Assembly: GCA_021372615.1 (NCBI GenBank)
Contig: JAJFUB010000013.1
Location: forward strand, 62,001-126,000
DNA from: a bacterium
Lineage (GTDB): Bacteria; Armatimonadota; Zipacnadia; Zipacnadales; UBA11051
Reading direction: 5' to 3'
DNA: 64,000 bases
The notes under the pieces are model-generated. The model was given only the letters and a program-made list of their open reading frames with translations. It did no database searches and was not told the origin of the DNA. Below are positions 49,181 to 58,707 of this stretch, in pieces. The translations under genes and the position numbers were made by a program. How positions within the stretch are numbered: position 1 is the first letter of the stretch; every line of letters begins with the position of its first letter.

Positions 49181-51220
49181 CTACATCTTGCCGCGCTCCT
49201 TGTGTGGACTCGACCTAAGCAGCTCCCTTAGGTGTAGTAGTGCCTGCTTGGGGTCGTCACCTGCGGCCTGTCGCGCCTTCTCCCAGACAGCGACGAAGGC
49301 CCCAGGCGAACCGGCTGCCTTGAAGTCAGCCTCGGCAAGCTCCTCCGCCCGCTGCCAAAGTGCCCTCTTCTCATTCTGCAGTAGCGTGTAGTTCTGTTTG
49401 CACACTGCACGCCCGCAAGTGCTGCCGCCGCGCTCGGCGAGGTAGAACGTGCCACATTCCGGCGCGTCGGCTTCTCGCTCCTCAAGCAGGTAATCCCAGT
49501 GCGCGGCGATACCAGAGGGCACGCGGCACTTGCGCAGACAGGGGTTCCCCGTCTTCGCGATCTGGAGAAGCAACCGCAATGTCCCGGCGATCCGCACGTC
49601 GTAGGTGCTGGCCTCCCATTCGGCCACCTCTCGCGTGTCAATCAGGAGGTCAACTCGTTCGTCGCATGGCTGTGGGCAGTAGCAGTCGCCGTCAGGATTG
49701 TTGTAGTTGAAGTACCCCTCGGTCTCGCCGAGGCCGCCAGCCATGATCCAGAACCGCGCCAGGCGCTCGCCCCTGCTGGCTACCTGTCGGAGTTGCTCTA
49801 CCTCGCCGAGGGCGAAGTCACGGAAACGTATTGCCCCTGTCGCGTCTTGAGTGGACGCCTCTCCTCCAGGACATATGGCATCTGCCACTCGCTGCAGCGT
49901 CAGCACGCAACCATAGAAGCGAACCCGTTCCTCCTCGTGATCTCGCACAATCCAGTGTGCTGGTGTGGAGCAACCGAGCACAATCGGGACCTCACTAAGA
50001 CCGACCTTGGCCTCGGCTTCCGCTCGCATCTGCTCAACAAGCTCGGGGTCAGCGTTCAGGAGGCCGAGGAGGCGCTGCTCTTGTGCCGAGATAGGCGGGC
50101 TCTCGGAGTAGTCCTCGTGCCAGGCCCATCCGAGATCGAGGACCTTCCGTGCGTCGTCATGCCCGGAAATCCCCGCCGCCTCTACGCCTTCTTCGGCCAG
50201 TGTCTTGGTGAGCAACTCCTTGGCTTCGCGCCTCCATCCGCCCGCCTTCAGCACCTCAACGAGTTGTGCTCTCATCAGAAGCCTCGAGTGGCCGAGCAAT
50301 GGGTCACTATCGTCCTTGAGCATCCCCAGCGACCGCTCCAATGCTCCCCGCGCATCGCCATACAGTCTGGCCTTCTGCTGCAGGTCCGCGAGCCTCTGCA
50401 GAGCGTAGAAGACGCCGAGTTCGCTCTTGCGGGTCACTGCCAGTTTCTCTTCAATGGACACCACCTGCGCCTGCAGCTCGGTCGCCCGCTGAATGTCATT
50501 TCTCTCTTCGCGGACGCGGGAGAGGTTGGACAGGATATTCGCTCGCGCTTGAGACTGATCGGATGAGTCGGCAGCGTCGGAGGCCGGCAACAGAGTCAAC
50601 GCGTCATTCAGTCGGTTCTCGGCGCTCGCATGATCCCCGCCGAACGACAACGCATAGCCAAGTTCGCTGAGGGCGTGTGCTTGCAGAACGGTCCTGTCAG
50701 CTTCATCGAGGTCCTTGCAGTGTTGGAGCCACTCGGCGGCAAGCTCATAGTACCTGATCGCATAGGGATAGGCAGCGCGCGGGGTCTCCGATCCCTGATC
50801 CTTGTACAGCAATGCTCGTCCGAGGGACTGGCAGGTATGGTACCCGAGGAGGCCAAGCTCCCCCACATGGAAGTGGCGGAGTGCGTTCGCGGCGTCGTAA
50901 AGCGTTGCCGAGAGTAGGAAATCATCGTCTTGCGCCAAAACGAGCAGAGTGGTTGCGCACTTCCTCACATCCTCTGCCGGCAAGCCGAGCGCCTCGGCCT
51001 GGCGTAGGTTGAGGGTAGCAAGCCGCAGCGTGGCGTAACTCGGCCCGGAACACTTCCATCCGCCGGCAAGGTGCTCGTCGAGTTCGAGGACATCTTCGGG
51101 CGCCACGTCGGGGAGATCGTGGTCCTCGATGACGATGTCATCGGGAGGACCCATGACAACGTCAGTGCACATGAAGAGCTGCACGACGGAGTTCTGCTCC
51201 GGGGTACCAGTCGCGGGCAT
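49181..51220 (-). CDS. TPR-type helical-repeat protein with Cys-rich C-terminal region
   Basis: 679 residues. Residues about 60-350 are helical repeats of TPR type (LLGYHTCQSLGRALLYKDQG, HALSELGYALSFGGDHASAE, NILSNLSRVREERNDIQRAT, LVEVLKAGGWRREAKELL). The C-terminal third has Cys pairs that could bind zinc: GDCYCPQPCDE, CLRKC, CGTFYLAERGGSTCGRAVC followed by a helix, resembling treble-clef tails seen in some regulators. No signal peptide. Encoded in the same direction as the Type III R-M genes, 63 bases from the HEPN-like gene. Could be a sensor or accessory protein of the defence island; not recognised further. Confidence 0.65.
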   Translation of the reverse strand: MPATGTPEQNSVVQLFMCTDVVMGPPDDIVIEDHDLPDVAPEDVLELDEHLAGGWKCSGPSYATLRLATLNLRQAEALGLPAEDVRKCATTLLVLAQDDDFLLSATLYDAANALRHFHVGELGLLGYHTCQSLGRALLYKDQGSETPRAAYPYAIRYYELAAEWLQHCKDLDEADRTVLQAHALSELGYALSFGGDHASAENRLNDALTLLPASDAADSSDQSQARANILSNLSRVREERNDIQRATELQAQVVSIEEKLAVTRKSELGVFYALQRLADLQQKARLYGDARGALERSLGMLKDDSDPLLGHSRLLMRAQLVEVLKAGGWRREAKELLTKTLAEEGVEAAGISGHDDARKVLDLGWAWHEDYSESPPISAQEQRLLGLLNADPELVEQMRAEAEAKVGLSEVPIVLGCSTPAHWIVRDHEEERVRFYGCVLTLQRVADAICPGGEASTQDATGAIRFRDFALGEVEQLRQVASRGERLARFWIMAGGLGETEGYFNYNNPDGDCYCPQPCDERVDLLIDTREVAEWEASTYDVRIAGTLRLLLQIAKTGNPCLRKCRVPSGIAAHWDYLLEEREADAPECGTFYLAERGGSTCGRAVCKQNYTLLQNEKRALWQRAEELAEADFKAAGSPGAFVAVWEKARQAAGDDPKQALLHLRELLRSSPHKERGKM

Positions 51221-51283
51221 GGCCCACCGCCCTGCTCCAGGTTTTGACTACTGACCAGGTCCCTCTCGCGGCCGATCTGTTGG

Positions 51284-51964
51284 CTACGGTCCAGAGTCAC
51301 TGAAGGACCGCATTTCCGCCTTGCCATCGAGATACGCGGACAGCATCGCGTCTATCCCGTCCAGCAGGCAAGCGATCTTGTCCATCACCACCTGCACGTT
51401 ACGAAGCCCCACCCTCCTCAGCCTTGGCAGCGTCGGATCGCCCTTCGTCGTTTCGGGGTAACGGAAGGCCTCAGATGTGCGGTCATGCTCGCAGAACTCG
51501 CCGATCAGACGAGCAACGTCGTCCAGCACCTCCACCGGGCCGCCAGGTGACACGCGGATCACCAAGGTTCGGCAAATGCCCCAGTGCTTGCCGATGTCAT
51601 GCGAGCGAAGGCTATCACCCGGCTCTTCGTCGAGAAGCTCCCAGGCGCTTCGGATGAGGCTCTTGATCGCCAACTCCAGGTACTGCCGATAGAGGAACAG
51701 GATGGGGTACAGGAGGAAGTCCTGGTCTCGCAGTGTGCCTGTCACGTGCGCCACGACGATGTCGGCCGCCCGCTTGTAGCCTTCCGCATAGACATACCAG
51801 CGGTGGCCGAACTCGTGCGATAGTAGCGCATCAGTGCGCCAGTCCTGGCTGTCACCGGCGAACATCCGATCGTCCGCGCCCGGCCATTCCCCGGACGGCT
51901 CAAACGGTGCTGTATCGTCCACTTCCCTCTCCTCGCCGTCGTCACGAATGCTCATGGCCCTCAT
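51284..51964 (-). CDS. Putative HEPN-like helical protein in the R-M locus
   Basis: 226 residues. An acidic N-terminal stretch (RDDGEEREVDDTAPFEPSGE) is followed by helices: LYPILFLYRQYLELAIKSLI (about 110-129) and SLRSHDIGKHWGIC (148-161), a layout like HEPN/DUF-type helical domains that accompany restriction and toxin systems. The R-x4-H RNase motif is not clearly present. Follows the Res gene by 20 bases, so it is probably the third gene of the restriction operon. An alternative ATG lies three codons inside. Function unknown. Confidence 0.55.
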   Translation of the reverse strand: MRAMSIRDDGEEREVDDTAPFEPSGEWPGADDRMFAGDSQDWRTDALLSHEFGHRWYVYAEGYKRAADIVVAHVTGTLRDQDFLLYPILFLYRQYLELAIKSLIRSAWELLDEEPGDSLRSHDIGKHWGICRTLVIRVSPGGPVEVLDDVARLIGEFCEHDRTSEAFRYPETTKGDPTLPRLRRVGLRNVQVVMDKIACLLDGIDAMLSAYLDGKAEMRSFSDSGP

Positions 51965-51984
51965 CCGGTGGGAGAATGGGCCTG

Positions 51985-54903
51985 TCAGGCCCTCCCTGCC
52001 AGTTCCGCCAGCACCTTCGGCATGTCCGTCATCTTCTTGACGACCGCGAACTCCCACTTGCCCCACTGCCCGGCGTTGTTGACCGCCCGCACCCAGCGTT
52101 GCGCCGCCGCCCACTTCTGCCGGTCAATCTCAGTCTCCTGGCCTTTGACCTCGATGAAGAGCATTACCCCGTTCCTCATGCGAACGAGGTAGTCGGGAAT
52201 GTAGGAGTGCGTGGTGTCGGCGAACTCGTACGGAATCACGAACCCGAGGTGGTCGTTCTTGGCATAGGCCTCAACCTGCTCCGAGGCCTCCAGGCAGAAG
52301 GCCGCGCTGCCTTCCCATAGCTCCGAGTCGAGCACGACGTGGCTGATATGGCTCTTGCGCGTCGGGCGGCACTCGCGCTCCGTCGAGAAGATCACGTCAT
52401 GCGTGGACCCCTTCGGGCGGAACCGCTCGATGCGCGGGAGAATGGCCGGCTCCCCCCGGTCGCTGTCGGGCTCGATCGCCTGCAGGAGTCGCTGGGCGAT
52501 CAGTTCGCGGTAGTTCAGCAGCCCGATCTCCTTGAGGTTGACGCCCTCGCACACTACCCGCCTGCGGATGAACTCACGCACGATCTGCAACACCTGCGGG
52601 AACAGTTGCGTCCGGGCCTTGAACCGGAAGGCCTCCTGCCTGTCCTGCCCGGCCAGGAGGTCTCTGGTGATCGTCTGCGCCAGGTCGAACTCGATGCTCT
52701 GCAGCCGCACCTCGCGGTAGAACGCCTCCCGCGTCTGGGTCACCGTCTCGCCGGGGCCGGCCAGCCCTGGCGGGCCGCCCTCGCTCCAGACCTTCGGGCG
52801 GGAGATCGTCGCGGTCGGGTCCACGTTCGGCTCGACCTTGACCTCGGGGATCGCGTCCAGGTCTGCCCTGATCCGGTCGCTGACTCTGTAGACGTACCCC
52901 TCCACCAGCGGGAACTCAATCGCCAGGTGCTTGCGCTCCGGCAGGTCCTTCACGATGGTCTTGTCGCGTTCCGGCGGCGCCGTTCGTTCCGCGCGCTTCT
53001 TGACCGGGATGACCTCGAAGGGCACCCCGTACACGTCCACATACTCCTCCGTGAGTAGCCCGGTCTCTTCGTCAACGGTGTAGTTGATCCGCCGCAGGCC
53101 TCGCCCCACGACCTGCTCGCACAGAAGCTGCGAGTCGAAGGCCCGCAGGCCGAGTATCTGCTTGACGTTGTTGGCATCCCAGCCCTCGGTCAGCATCGCC
53201 ACCGAGACCACGCACCGCACCTGCTCCCCCGGCTCGCCGGCCTTGCCGACCGTGGACACCTTCCGCCTAAGCTCGTCCCCGACCACCGTCCGCGTCTTGC
53301 CCTCTTCCTCATTCTCGGCCTCGGCGATCAGGCGCGAGTCAATGCGCATCGTCGGCTGGTACTCGTCCGTGTTTTGGAGCAGTTCCGGGAAGACCTGACC
53401 GGCGGCGCGCACCATGACCTTGCGCTTCTTGCCCTTCTCGTCTTCGACTTCTTCGGTGCGCTCGCCGCTAATGTGCTCGTACATGACCTGCGCCAGCGCC
53501 GTGTTATCGCAGACCACGATCATCGCTGGCGGGACCTCGCGGCCTTCCCTCTGGAACTGGTCCAGGCTCTGTTGCCACAGGCCCGCCAGTTGTTGCAGCG
53601 CACCGTCGGCACACTTGCAGATGGCCTCCGGCTTCGCCCGCCGGCGTCCGGTTGCGGCCGAGGCCGGGTCCTCTCGCTTCAGCTTGTCATTGATCCAGCG
53701 CCAGAGCGTGAAGTACTCCGGCTCCGTCCGGCCGGTGTTGCTGGCAACCGGCACGCGCGGTATCTTGACGAGGCCGCTCTCGATGGCGTCCACGAGGCCG
53801 AAGTCCGAGACGATCCAGGGGAACGGTGTGCCCTCCTCGTGGCCGCTGCCGCCGATGTAGAACGGCGTGGCCGACAGGTCCAGGCAGAAGCGAAGGCCCC
53901 GGTTGGCATTGATCCGGTCGAGCCCGGCCACCCAGACCGTCGCTTCCTCACGCTGGTCGCGCTGTTGCTGGGTCAGGCCCTCCAGTTCGTCCTCGCTCAG
54001 CGGCGGTGGGCGGTAGGCATGGTGGGCCTCATCGTTGAAAACCAGCAGGTTCTTCGCCGCGCCGAGGTCGTGCAGGACGCGCTTCGCAAAGGCCTCGTCG
54101 GACTCCCTGCCCCGCTGGCGAACACCACGCCTCCTGCCATCGTCCTGGACCATGAAGTCATGCCAGTTCGTGATGTGAATCCGGCCGCGCCCGATCAGGG
54201 TCCTGGTGCCGTCCGGCAGCAGGTCGAACTTGTCATAGTAGTTGCCGGGAGCGCCGGGGCGCAGGACTTGCAGGCGTTCTCGGATCGTCAGCCCCGGACA
54301 CACCGCCAGGATCGCCTCGGGGTACCGCTCCTTGTCGCCGCCCACCGCGCGGTTGAGCCAGGTCCAAGCCGCGATCATCGCCATGACCACGGTCTTGCCC
54401 GCGCCGGTTGCCATCTTGCAGCCATAGCGCCGCAAGCCCCCGCGCCCGTTCGCCAGTCCCGCCGCGCTCTCGTCTCTGTCCAGGGGCAGCCGCTGGCGCA
54501 CACTCCGGTCGCCGATCTCGTTCAGCCAGATGACCGTCTCCGCCGCCTCCAACTGGCAGAAGAACAGGCGCGGCTCGTGGTCCGTGCTCCACCAGTGCGC
54601 CAGCAGGTCCCGCGTCATCTTGGTCGCGCCGGGATAGCCGTCCTTGCGCCACTGCCGCACCTTCTGGCGTATTTCGTTCACCAGCTCCAGCGGATGAAAC
54701 TCCTCCTCCGTCACCAGCGTCATCTGCTGCTTCGCGCCGGCCTTGCGGGAGCGCTGCCAGTACCCGGCGTCGCGGCGGTGCCCCTCGATCAGCACCGGCT
54801 GCTTGTTCTCATACATCCAATAGCGCAAGGGCTCCTCGTATGGGGAGTTGAGGATGGGCTGGTCTACGGCAAGCTGTCGCGGCTCAGGCTCGGTCTTCCT
54901 CAT
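51985..54903 (-). CDS. Type III restriction enzyme, Res subunit
   Basis: 972 residues. SF2 helicase core: Walker A YGCKMATGAGKTVVMAM, DEAH-type Walker B LLVFNDEAHHAYRP, motif III LDLSATPF, and motif VI region EQVVGRGLRRINY. The C-terminus has a PD-(D/E)xK nuclease: SYIPDYLVRMRNGVMLFIEV followed by KGQ. It translocates along or loops DNA using ATP and cuts near unmethylated sites with its Mod partner. ATG overlaps the mod stop by four bases (coupled). All motifs look intact. Confidence 0.92.
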   Translation of the reverse strand: MRKTEPEPRQLAVDQPILNSPYEEPLRYWMYENKQPVLIEGHRRDAGYWQRSRKAGAKQQMTLVTEEEFHPLELVNEIRQKVRQWRKDGYPGATKMTRDLLAHWWSTDHEPRLFFCQLEAAETVIWLNEIGDRSVRQRLPLDRDESAAGLANGRGGLRRYGCKMATGAGKTVVMAMIAAWTWLNRAVGGDKERYPEAILAVCPGLTIRERLQVLRPGAPGNYYDKFDLLPDGTRTLIGRGRIHITNWHDFMVQDDGRRRGVRQRGRESDEAFAKRVLHDLGAAKNLLVFNDEAHHAYRPPPLSEDELEGLTQQQRDQREEATVWVAGLDRINANRGLRFCLDLSATPFYIGGSGHEEGTPFPWIVSDFGLVDAIESGLVKIPRVPVASNTGRTEPEYFTLWRWINDKLKREDPASAATGRRRAKPEAICKCADGALQQLAGLWQQSLDQFQREGREVPPAMIVVCDNTALAQVMYEHISGERTEEVEDEKGKKRKVMVRAAGQVFPELLQNTDEYQPTMRIDSRLIAEAENEEEGKTRTVVGDELRRKVSTVGKAGEPGEQVRCVVSVAMLTEGWDANNVKQILGLRAFDSQLLCEQVVGRGLRRINYTVDEETGLLTEEYVDVYGVPFEVIPVKKRAERTAPPERDKTIVKDLPERKHLAIEFPLVEGYVYRVSDRIRADLDAIPEVKVEPNVDPTATISRPKVWSEGGPPGLAGPGETVTQTREAFYREVRLQSIEFDLAQTITRDLLAGQDRQEAFRFKARTQLFPQVLQIVREFIRRRVVCEGVNLKEIGLLNYRELIAQRLLQAIEPDSDRGEPAILPRIERFRPKGSTHDVIFSTERECRPTRKSHISHVVLDSELWEGSAAFCLEASEQVEAYAKNDHLGFVIPYEFADTTHSYIPDYLVRMRNGVMLFIEVKGQETEIDRQKWAAAQRWVRAVNNAGQWGKWEFAVVKKMTDMPKVLAELAGRA

Positions 54904-57578
54904 AGCCCCCTCACCACCATGACCTCGTTCCCGCGCCGGTCAATCACCTTCACCGCCGCCTTGCCATGCTTGCCCTTCGAGAACGGCAGGGACTCCGTGC
55001 CGGCCAGCATCTCGAACTTCTCCTCGTCAATGACCCCGCGCAAGGCCCGCCCCAGCTTCTCCCATGCCGACCGATCCGGGAAGAAGGCCTGGCAGACGCA
55101 GAAGGTCCGCCCGTCATAGTCCGTGTCCACGAACCAGCCTGCGACCTTGTCGCCCCTGTCCGAACTCACGGAGCCGTCCAGCGGGTTGTAGATGTCCACG
55201 CCGAGCAGCTCCACGACGAAGCCCTCGTCCGTCTCGCGCAAGTCCACCTCCGGCTCGCCGAACACCGTGAAGAGCTGGCTGCTGGCCGTGGTCTTGAGCA
55301 GGCTGTGTCCGTCGTCGTCCGTCATCAGCAAGTCGGGGCGGATGTGCGACATGAACGCCCGCACCCGCTGGTGCGGGTCGGCGGCGATGACCGCCTGCGC
55401 CTCGGCGTCGAAGGCGAAGCCGCAGAAGATGATCCCGTCATAGCCGCCCATGTTCGCTTCCCGCAGGCCGTCCTCCACCTGCTGCGTCGTGATCGAGCCA
55501 TACAGTGGCCCGAAGGACAGGGCCACCTTCTTGAGGCCGGTCGCCCCGCCGTTGCCGGGCTCGCCCTCGGCATGGATGAACCCGCGCCCGCAACCTGTCA
55601 GGGTCGCGAAGACCATCTTCTTGTTGTTCGGGAAAGTCACCCCGTCCTTGCGCAGTAGCTCAATCAGCGTCTCGATGTGCTCCGCCGCTGAAGACGCCGT
55701 GTCCTGTAGGGCGGGGGCTTGTGCCCCGCCGCCTTCGGCCTCCCCCTCCATCTCCGGTTCCCCGCCAATCGGCGTCTCCTCCATCGCAGCCAGTGACGGC
55801 GGCGGGATCGCCTCCACCGTGAACGGCCCCGACACCCGCACCTTGTTCCGCGCCACCTCCGGCTGATCGTACAGCGTCTCCTGATCCGCGTTCGCGCGGA
55901 TGATCGCCTCGTTGGCCTCGCGCAGCAGGCGCTCGATCTCCTCGGGTCTGGTCTTGGGGTTCGCCTTGCGGATCGCCTCCCGCCGCGCCTCCACTCTCTC
56001 CGGGTCAAGCTCCGGGTTCTGAGCGATGGACTTGAGTGTGACGTGCGGCACGGTCTTGTACTTGAGGTCGCCGTCAAGGCCCGCCGCTTCGTCGGCCAGG
56101 TCATAGTAATCGAGGCGTGCAGTGAGGAGGCGTTGCCGCGCGAGAAAGACGGAAACGCGGGAGGTATCGCACGTGATCCAGCGCCGGCCCCACTGCTCGG
56201 CGACATAGGCCGTCGTGCCCGATCCGCAGGTCGGGTCCAGGACAATGTCGCCGGGCTTCGTAGTCATCAGAAGGCAACGTTCAACGACCTTCGTGTTGGT
56301 CTGCACCACGTAGCTGCGGTCGCTGACGCCTGCGGTATCCGTCCAGTTGTTGTCCCGCTCGAAGGCAGCGAAGTCATCAATGTACCTCACATACGCCAAG
56401 CGGTCTCCTTGCACCACAAGGCGATTGGCCGCCGACAGACGCGCCATGCCCTCGCTTGTAGTGGACCATCCGCGCGAGCCGGGTGGGTAGAACGTCTTCC
56501 CGTCAGCCACGACGGGGAAGTGCATTGCCGTCCCAAGTCCAGAGGGCCGGCCTTGCCGCTGTGAGGTGACATCGCCCAAACGATATGGCCTCGCTCTGGG
56601 ATCAATGCTGGCAGGATTGGCTACCTCTTCCTGAGTGAGTCGGCGACGCTCGCAGTTGCAGTCCTCGACGTACTGGTACATACCCGAACCAGCGCCACCG
56701 AGGCTCTTCTCCACGAATAGAGGGTTGTACGCAGGGCTCTCTTTGGCATACCAGAGCACATAATCTGTCGTCACGGAAAGGTACTTCGCGGTCTGCCCGG
56801 AGGTCTTCGTATAGTTGATAACCGCGACATACCTGTCGGCACCGAAGACCTCATCCATCATGGATCGCACGAGATGCAGATTCTCGTCGCTGATCTGCAC
56901 GAACACACTGCCGGTCTCGCTGAGCAGGTCTCTCGCCAGCAGCAGCCTGTCCCGCAGGTAGGTCAGGTAGGAGTGTATGCCCAGCGTCCAGGTGTCGCGG
57001 TAAGCCTTGATCTGCTCCGGCTCCCGCGTCAGGTCCTCATCCGCCCCGTCCTTCACGTCGCGCTTGTCCACGCGCGGCTGGAAGTTGCTGTTGTAGCCGA
57101 TCCCGTAAGGCGGGTCCAGGTAGATCATCTGCACCTGCCCGGCCATGCGCTCGCGCTCCAGGAGCGAGTTCATCACCACCAGCGAGTCGCCGAGGATCAG
57201 GCGGTTGGCCCAGTTCTCGGGGTAGGTGTAAGCCTTGATGACCTCATGCAGGGGTCGCTCCGGGTCGGCGAAGAGGCTCTTCTGCACCTCCTCGCGTCGC
57301 ACGGCCCGGACGATGGCCTCGGTGGACAGCCGCTCGTGGATGTAGAGGGGCACGCTGTCCACCTCGAAGGAGGTGTGCTCGGCCTTGCCGGCCCAGACCA
57401 GTTGCGGGTCCAGGTGCGGGTCATACTCATACCGCTTCTTGGGCTGCTGGGAGGCGGGGTCTTCGTAACCCGACAGGCCGGCGGGCGGGAGGTTGAGCCG
57501 GGGGTCGTCATGGCGGTAGTCGTCCACCTGCGGCCCGGTGTCGGTGCCGGCCTTGCGGGGTTTCTTGCGGTAAGCCAT
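54900..57578 (-). CDS. Type III DNA methyltransferase (adenine-N6), Mod subunit
   Basis: 892 residues, long for Mod. Motif IV DPPY at 155-158 (QMIYLDPPYGIGYNSNFQ) precedes the SAM-binding GDIVLDPTCGSGTTAYVAEQ, the beta-class order of Type III Mod enzymes. The variable target-recognition part lies between. After residue 560 comes an extra roughly 300-residue region (IETLIELLRKDGVTFPNNKK, YDGIIFCGFAFDAEAQAVIA) beyond the usual Mod length, as in the larger Mod relatives. Methylates adenine in the recognition site, and also recruits Res. ATG behind GGGGGA chosen. Confidence 0.92.
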   Translation of the reverse strand: MAYRKKPRKAGTDTGPQVDDYRHDDPRLNLPPAGLSGYEDPASQQPKKRYEYDPHLDPQLVWAGKAEHTSFEVDSVPLYIHERLSTEAIVRAVRREEVQKSLFADPERPLHEVIKAYTYPENWANRLILGDSLVVMNSLLERERMAGQVQMIYLDPPYGIGYNSNFQPRVDKRDVKDGADEDLTREPEQIKAYRDTWTLGIHSYLTYLRDRLLLARDLLSETGSVFVQISDENLHLVRSMMDEVFGADRYVAVINYTKTSGQTAKYLSVTTDYVLWYAKESPAYNPLFVEKSLGGAGSGMYQYVEDCNCERRRLTQEEVANPASIDPRARPYRLGDVTSQRQGRPSGLGTAMHFPVVADGKTFYPPGSRGWSTTSEGMARLSAANRLVVQGDRLAYVRYIDDFAAFERDNNWTDTAGVSDRSYVVQTNTKVVERCLLMTTKPGDIVLDPTCGSGTTAYVAEQWGRRWITCDTSRVSVFLARQRLLTARLDYYDLADEAAGLDGDLKYKTVPHVTLKSIAQNPELDPERVEARREAIRKANPKTRPEEIERLLREANEAIIRANADQETLYDQPEVARNKVRVSGPFTVEAIPPPSLAAMEETPIGGEPEMEGEAEGGGAQAPALQDTASSAAEHIETLIELLRKDGVTFPNNKKMVFATLTGCGRGFIHAEGEPGNGGATGLKKVALSFGPLYGSITTQQVEDGLREANMGGYDGIIFCGFAFDAEAQAVIAADPHQRVRAFMSHIRPDLLMTDDDGHSLLKTTASSQLFTVFGEPEVDLRETDEGFVVELLGVDIYNPLDGSVSSDRGDKVAGWFVDTDYDGRTFCVCQAFFPDRSAWEKLGRALRGVIDEEKFEMLAGTESLPFSKGKHGKAAVKVIDRRGNEVMVVRGL

Positions 57579-57834
57579 GCGGGAACGTCCCCCTGTCAGT
57601 GGCGCGGAATGGTGCGTGAGGCATCCGGCCAATTCGCCGCCGCAGGATCGTCTTCCTTTGTGCGCAGGGCGCGTTGTGGTGCGCCGTGGGGCGTCGAGAG
57701 GGGCTCAGGTATGGGGTTAGCCCTACTGCAGCCCTCGTCGCGTTACAGGCGTCTGTGGTTCGTCCTCGCTGCCCGCAAGCGCAAAGCGCGCCCTGGTGTC
57801 GGGACGCGCTCTGGTCACCGCTTCTGCCGCCCCT

Positions 57835-58578
57835 TCACGCGGCGGCGGCCAGGGCTTTTCCCCGGTATCCCCCTTCCGGGTTCGCCGCCGGGTCCACTCG
57901 GTTGACCAGGTAGTAGACGGCGCTGGTGCTCCACTTGCGGCCCCGCGCGGTCGGCACTCCCTCGGCATTGAACAGGTCGGCGATCTGCGCGATGGTCTTC
58001 CTTGCGCGCCGCAGGGCCACGGCCCGGTCGGCGATCTCCGCAGGCGTCCGCACCGGCGGCCCCAGCTTGACGCCCTTGGCCTTCGCCGCCGCCAGCCCTT
58101 CACGGGTCCGCTCGCTGATCTTCTTGGCCTCCTGTTCCGCAACCCAGGCCCGAATCTCCAACACCTCGTCAATGCGCTTGCCGTCTTTGACCGTCCAGCT
58201 CTCCGCGACCGACAGGATGTTCACGCCTTCCTCTTCGGCCTGCTTGACGGTCTTGAGTATGCCGATGTTGGAGCGCCCCAGGCGATCAATCTTCGGCACG
58301 ATCAGGGTCCCGGCTTCGCCGGCCATGATCCGCTGCAGCGCGTCCTTGAGGCCATCGCGCTCCTTGCGGCCCGAGGCCACCTCCACGACGATGTCAATCA
58401 GCTCCAGGCCCTCGCGGTCGGCTGCCTCCCGCAGTCGCGTCTGCTGACCGTCAAGGGAATGGCCGTTCTCGCCCTGCGCGACCGTCGAGACGCGCGCATA
58501 GCCGATAGCCTTTCCGGCTCCGTTGCGAACCCTCATGCTGATCTCCCGCTGCTTCTGATTGCCTCTCGGCCTTGCCAT
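57835..58578 (-). CDS. Small serine recombinase (resolvase/invertase)
   Basis: 247 residues. Catalytic domain with GYARVSTVAQGENGHSLDGQ (nucleophile Ser in RVST), LIVPKIDRLGRSNIGILKTV and the long E-helix; C-terminal HTH RRARKTIAQIADLFNAEG plus VPTARGRKWSTSAVYYLV. The N-terminal 20 residues are basic. GGAGG precedes the ATG, and a near-consensus promoter with an overlapping dyad lies upstream. Probably resolves multimers or inverts DNA of the element. Last residues are Ala-rich. Confidence 0.88.
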   Translation of the reverse strand: MARPRGNQKQREISMRVRNGAGKAIGYARVSTVAQGENGHSLDGQQTRLREAADREGLELIDIVVEVASGRKERDGLKDALQRIMAGEAGTLIVPKIDRLGRSNIGILKTVKQAEEEGVNILSVAESWTVKDGKRIDEVLEIRAWVAEQEAKKISERTREGLAAAKAKGVKLGPPVRTPAEIADRAVALRRARKTIAQIADLFNAEGVPTARGRKWSTSAVYYLVNRVDPAANPEGGYRGKALAAAA

Positions 58579-58613
58579 CTGAACTCGCCTCCTGCTGCCT
58601 GATTACAGGAGGG

Positions 58614-58652
58614 AGTATAGCATATATTCAGTAAACGGTCAACTGCTGAATA
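58614..58652 (-). promoter_or_regulatory. Resolvase promoter with overlapping dyad
   Basis: Minus strand TTGACC (58642-58637), 17-base spacer, TATACT (58619-58614). TATTCAG (58625-58631) and CTGAATA (58646-58652) form a 7-base inverted repeat around the -35, a likely autoregulatory site for the resolvase or a crossover half-site. Confidence 0.6.
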
Positions 58653-58707
58653 CGCGCCACAAGCCCCCGAAGTCGCCCCACAATCCTGAGTTCAGGCGGA
58701 GATCGAG

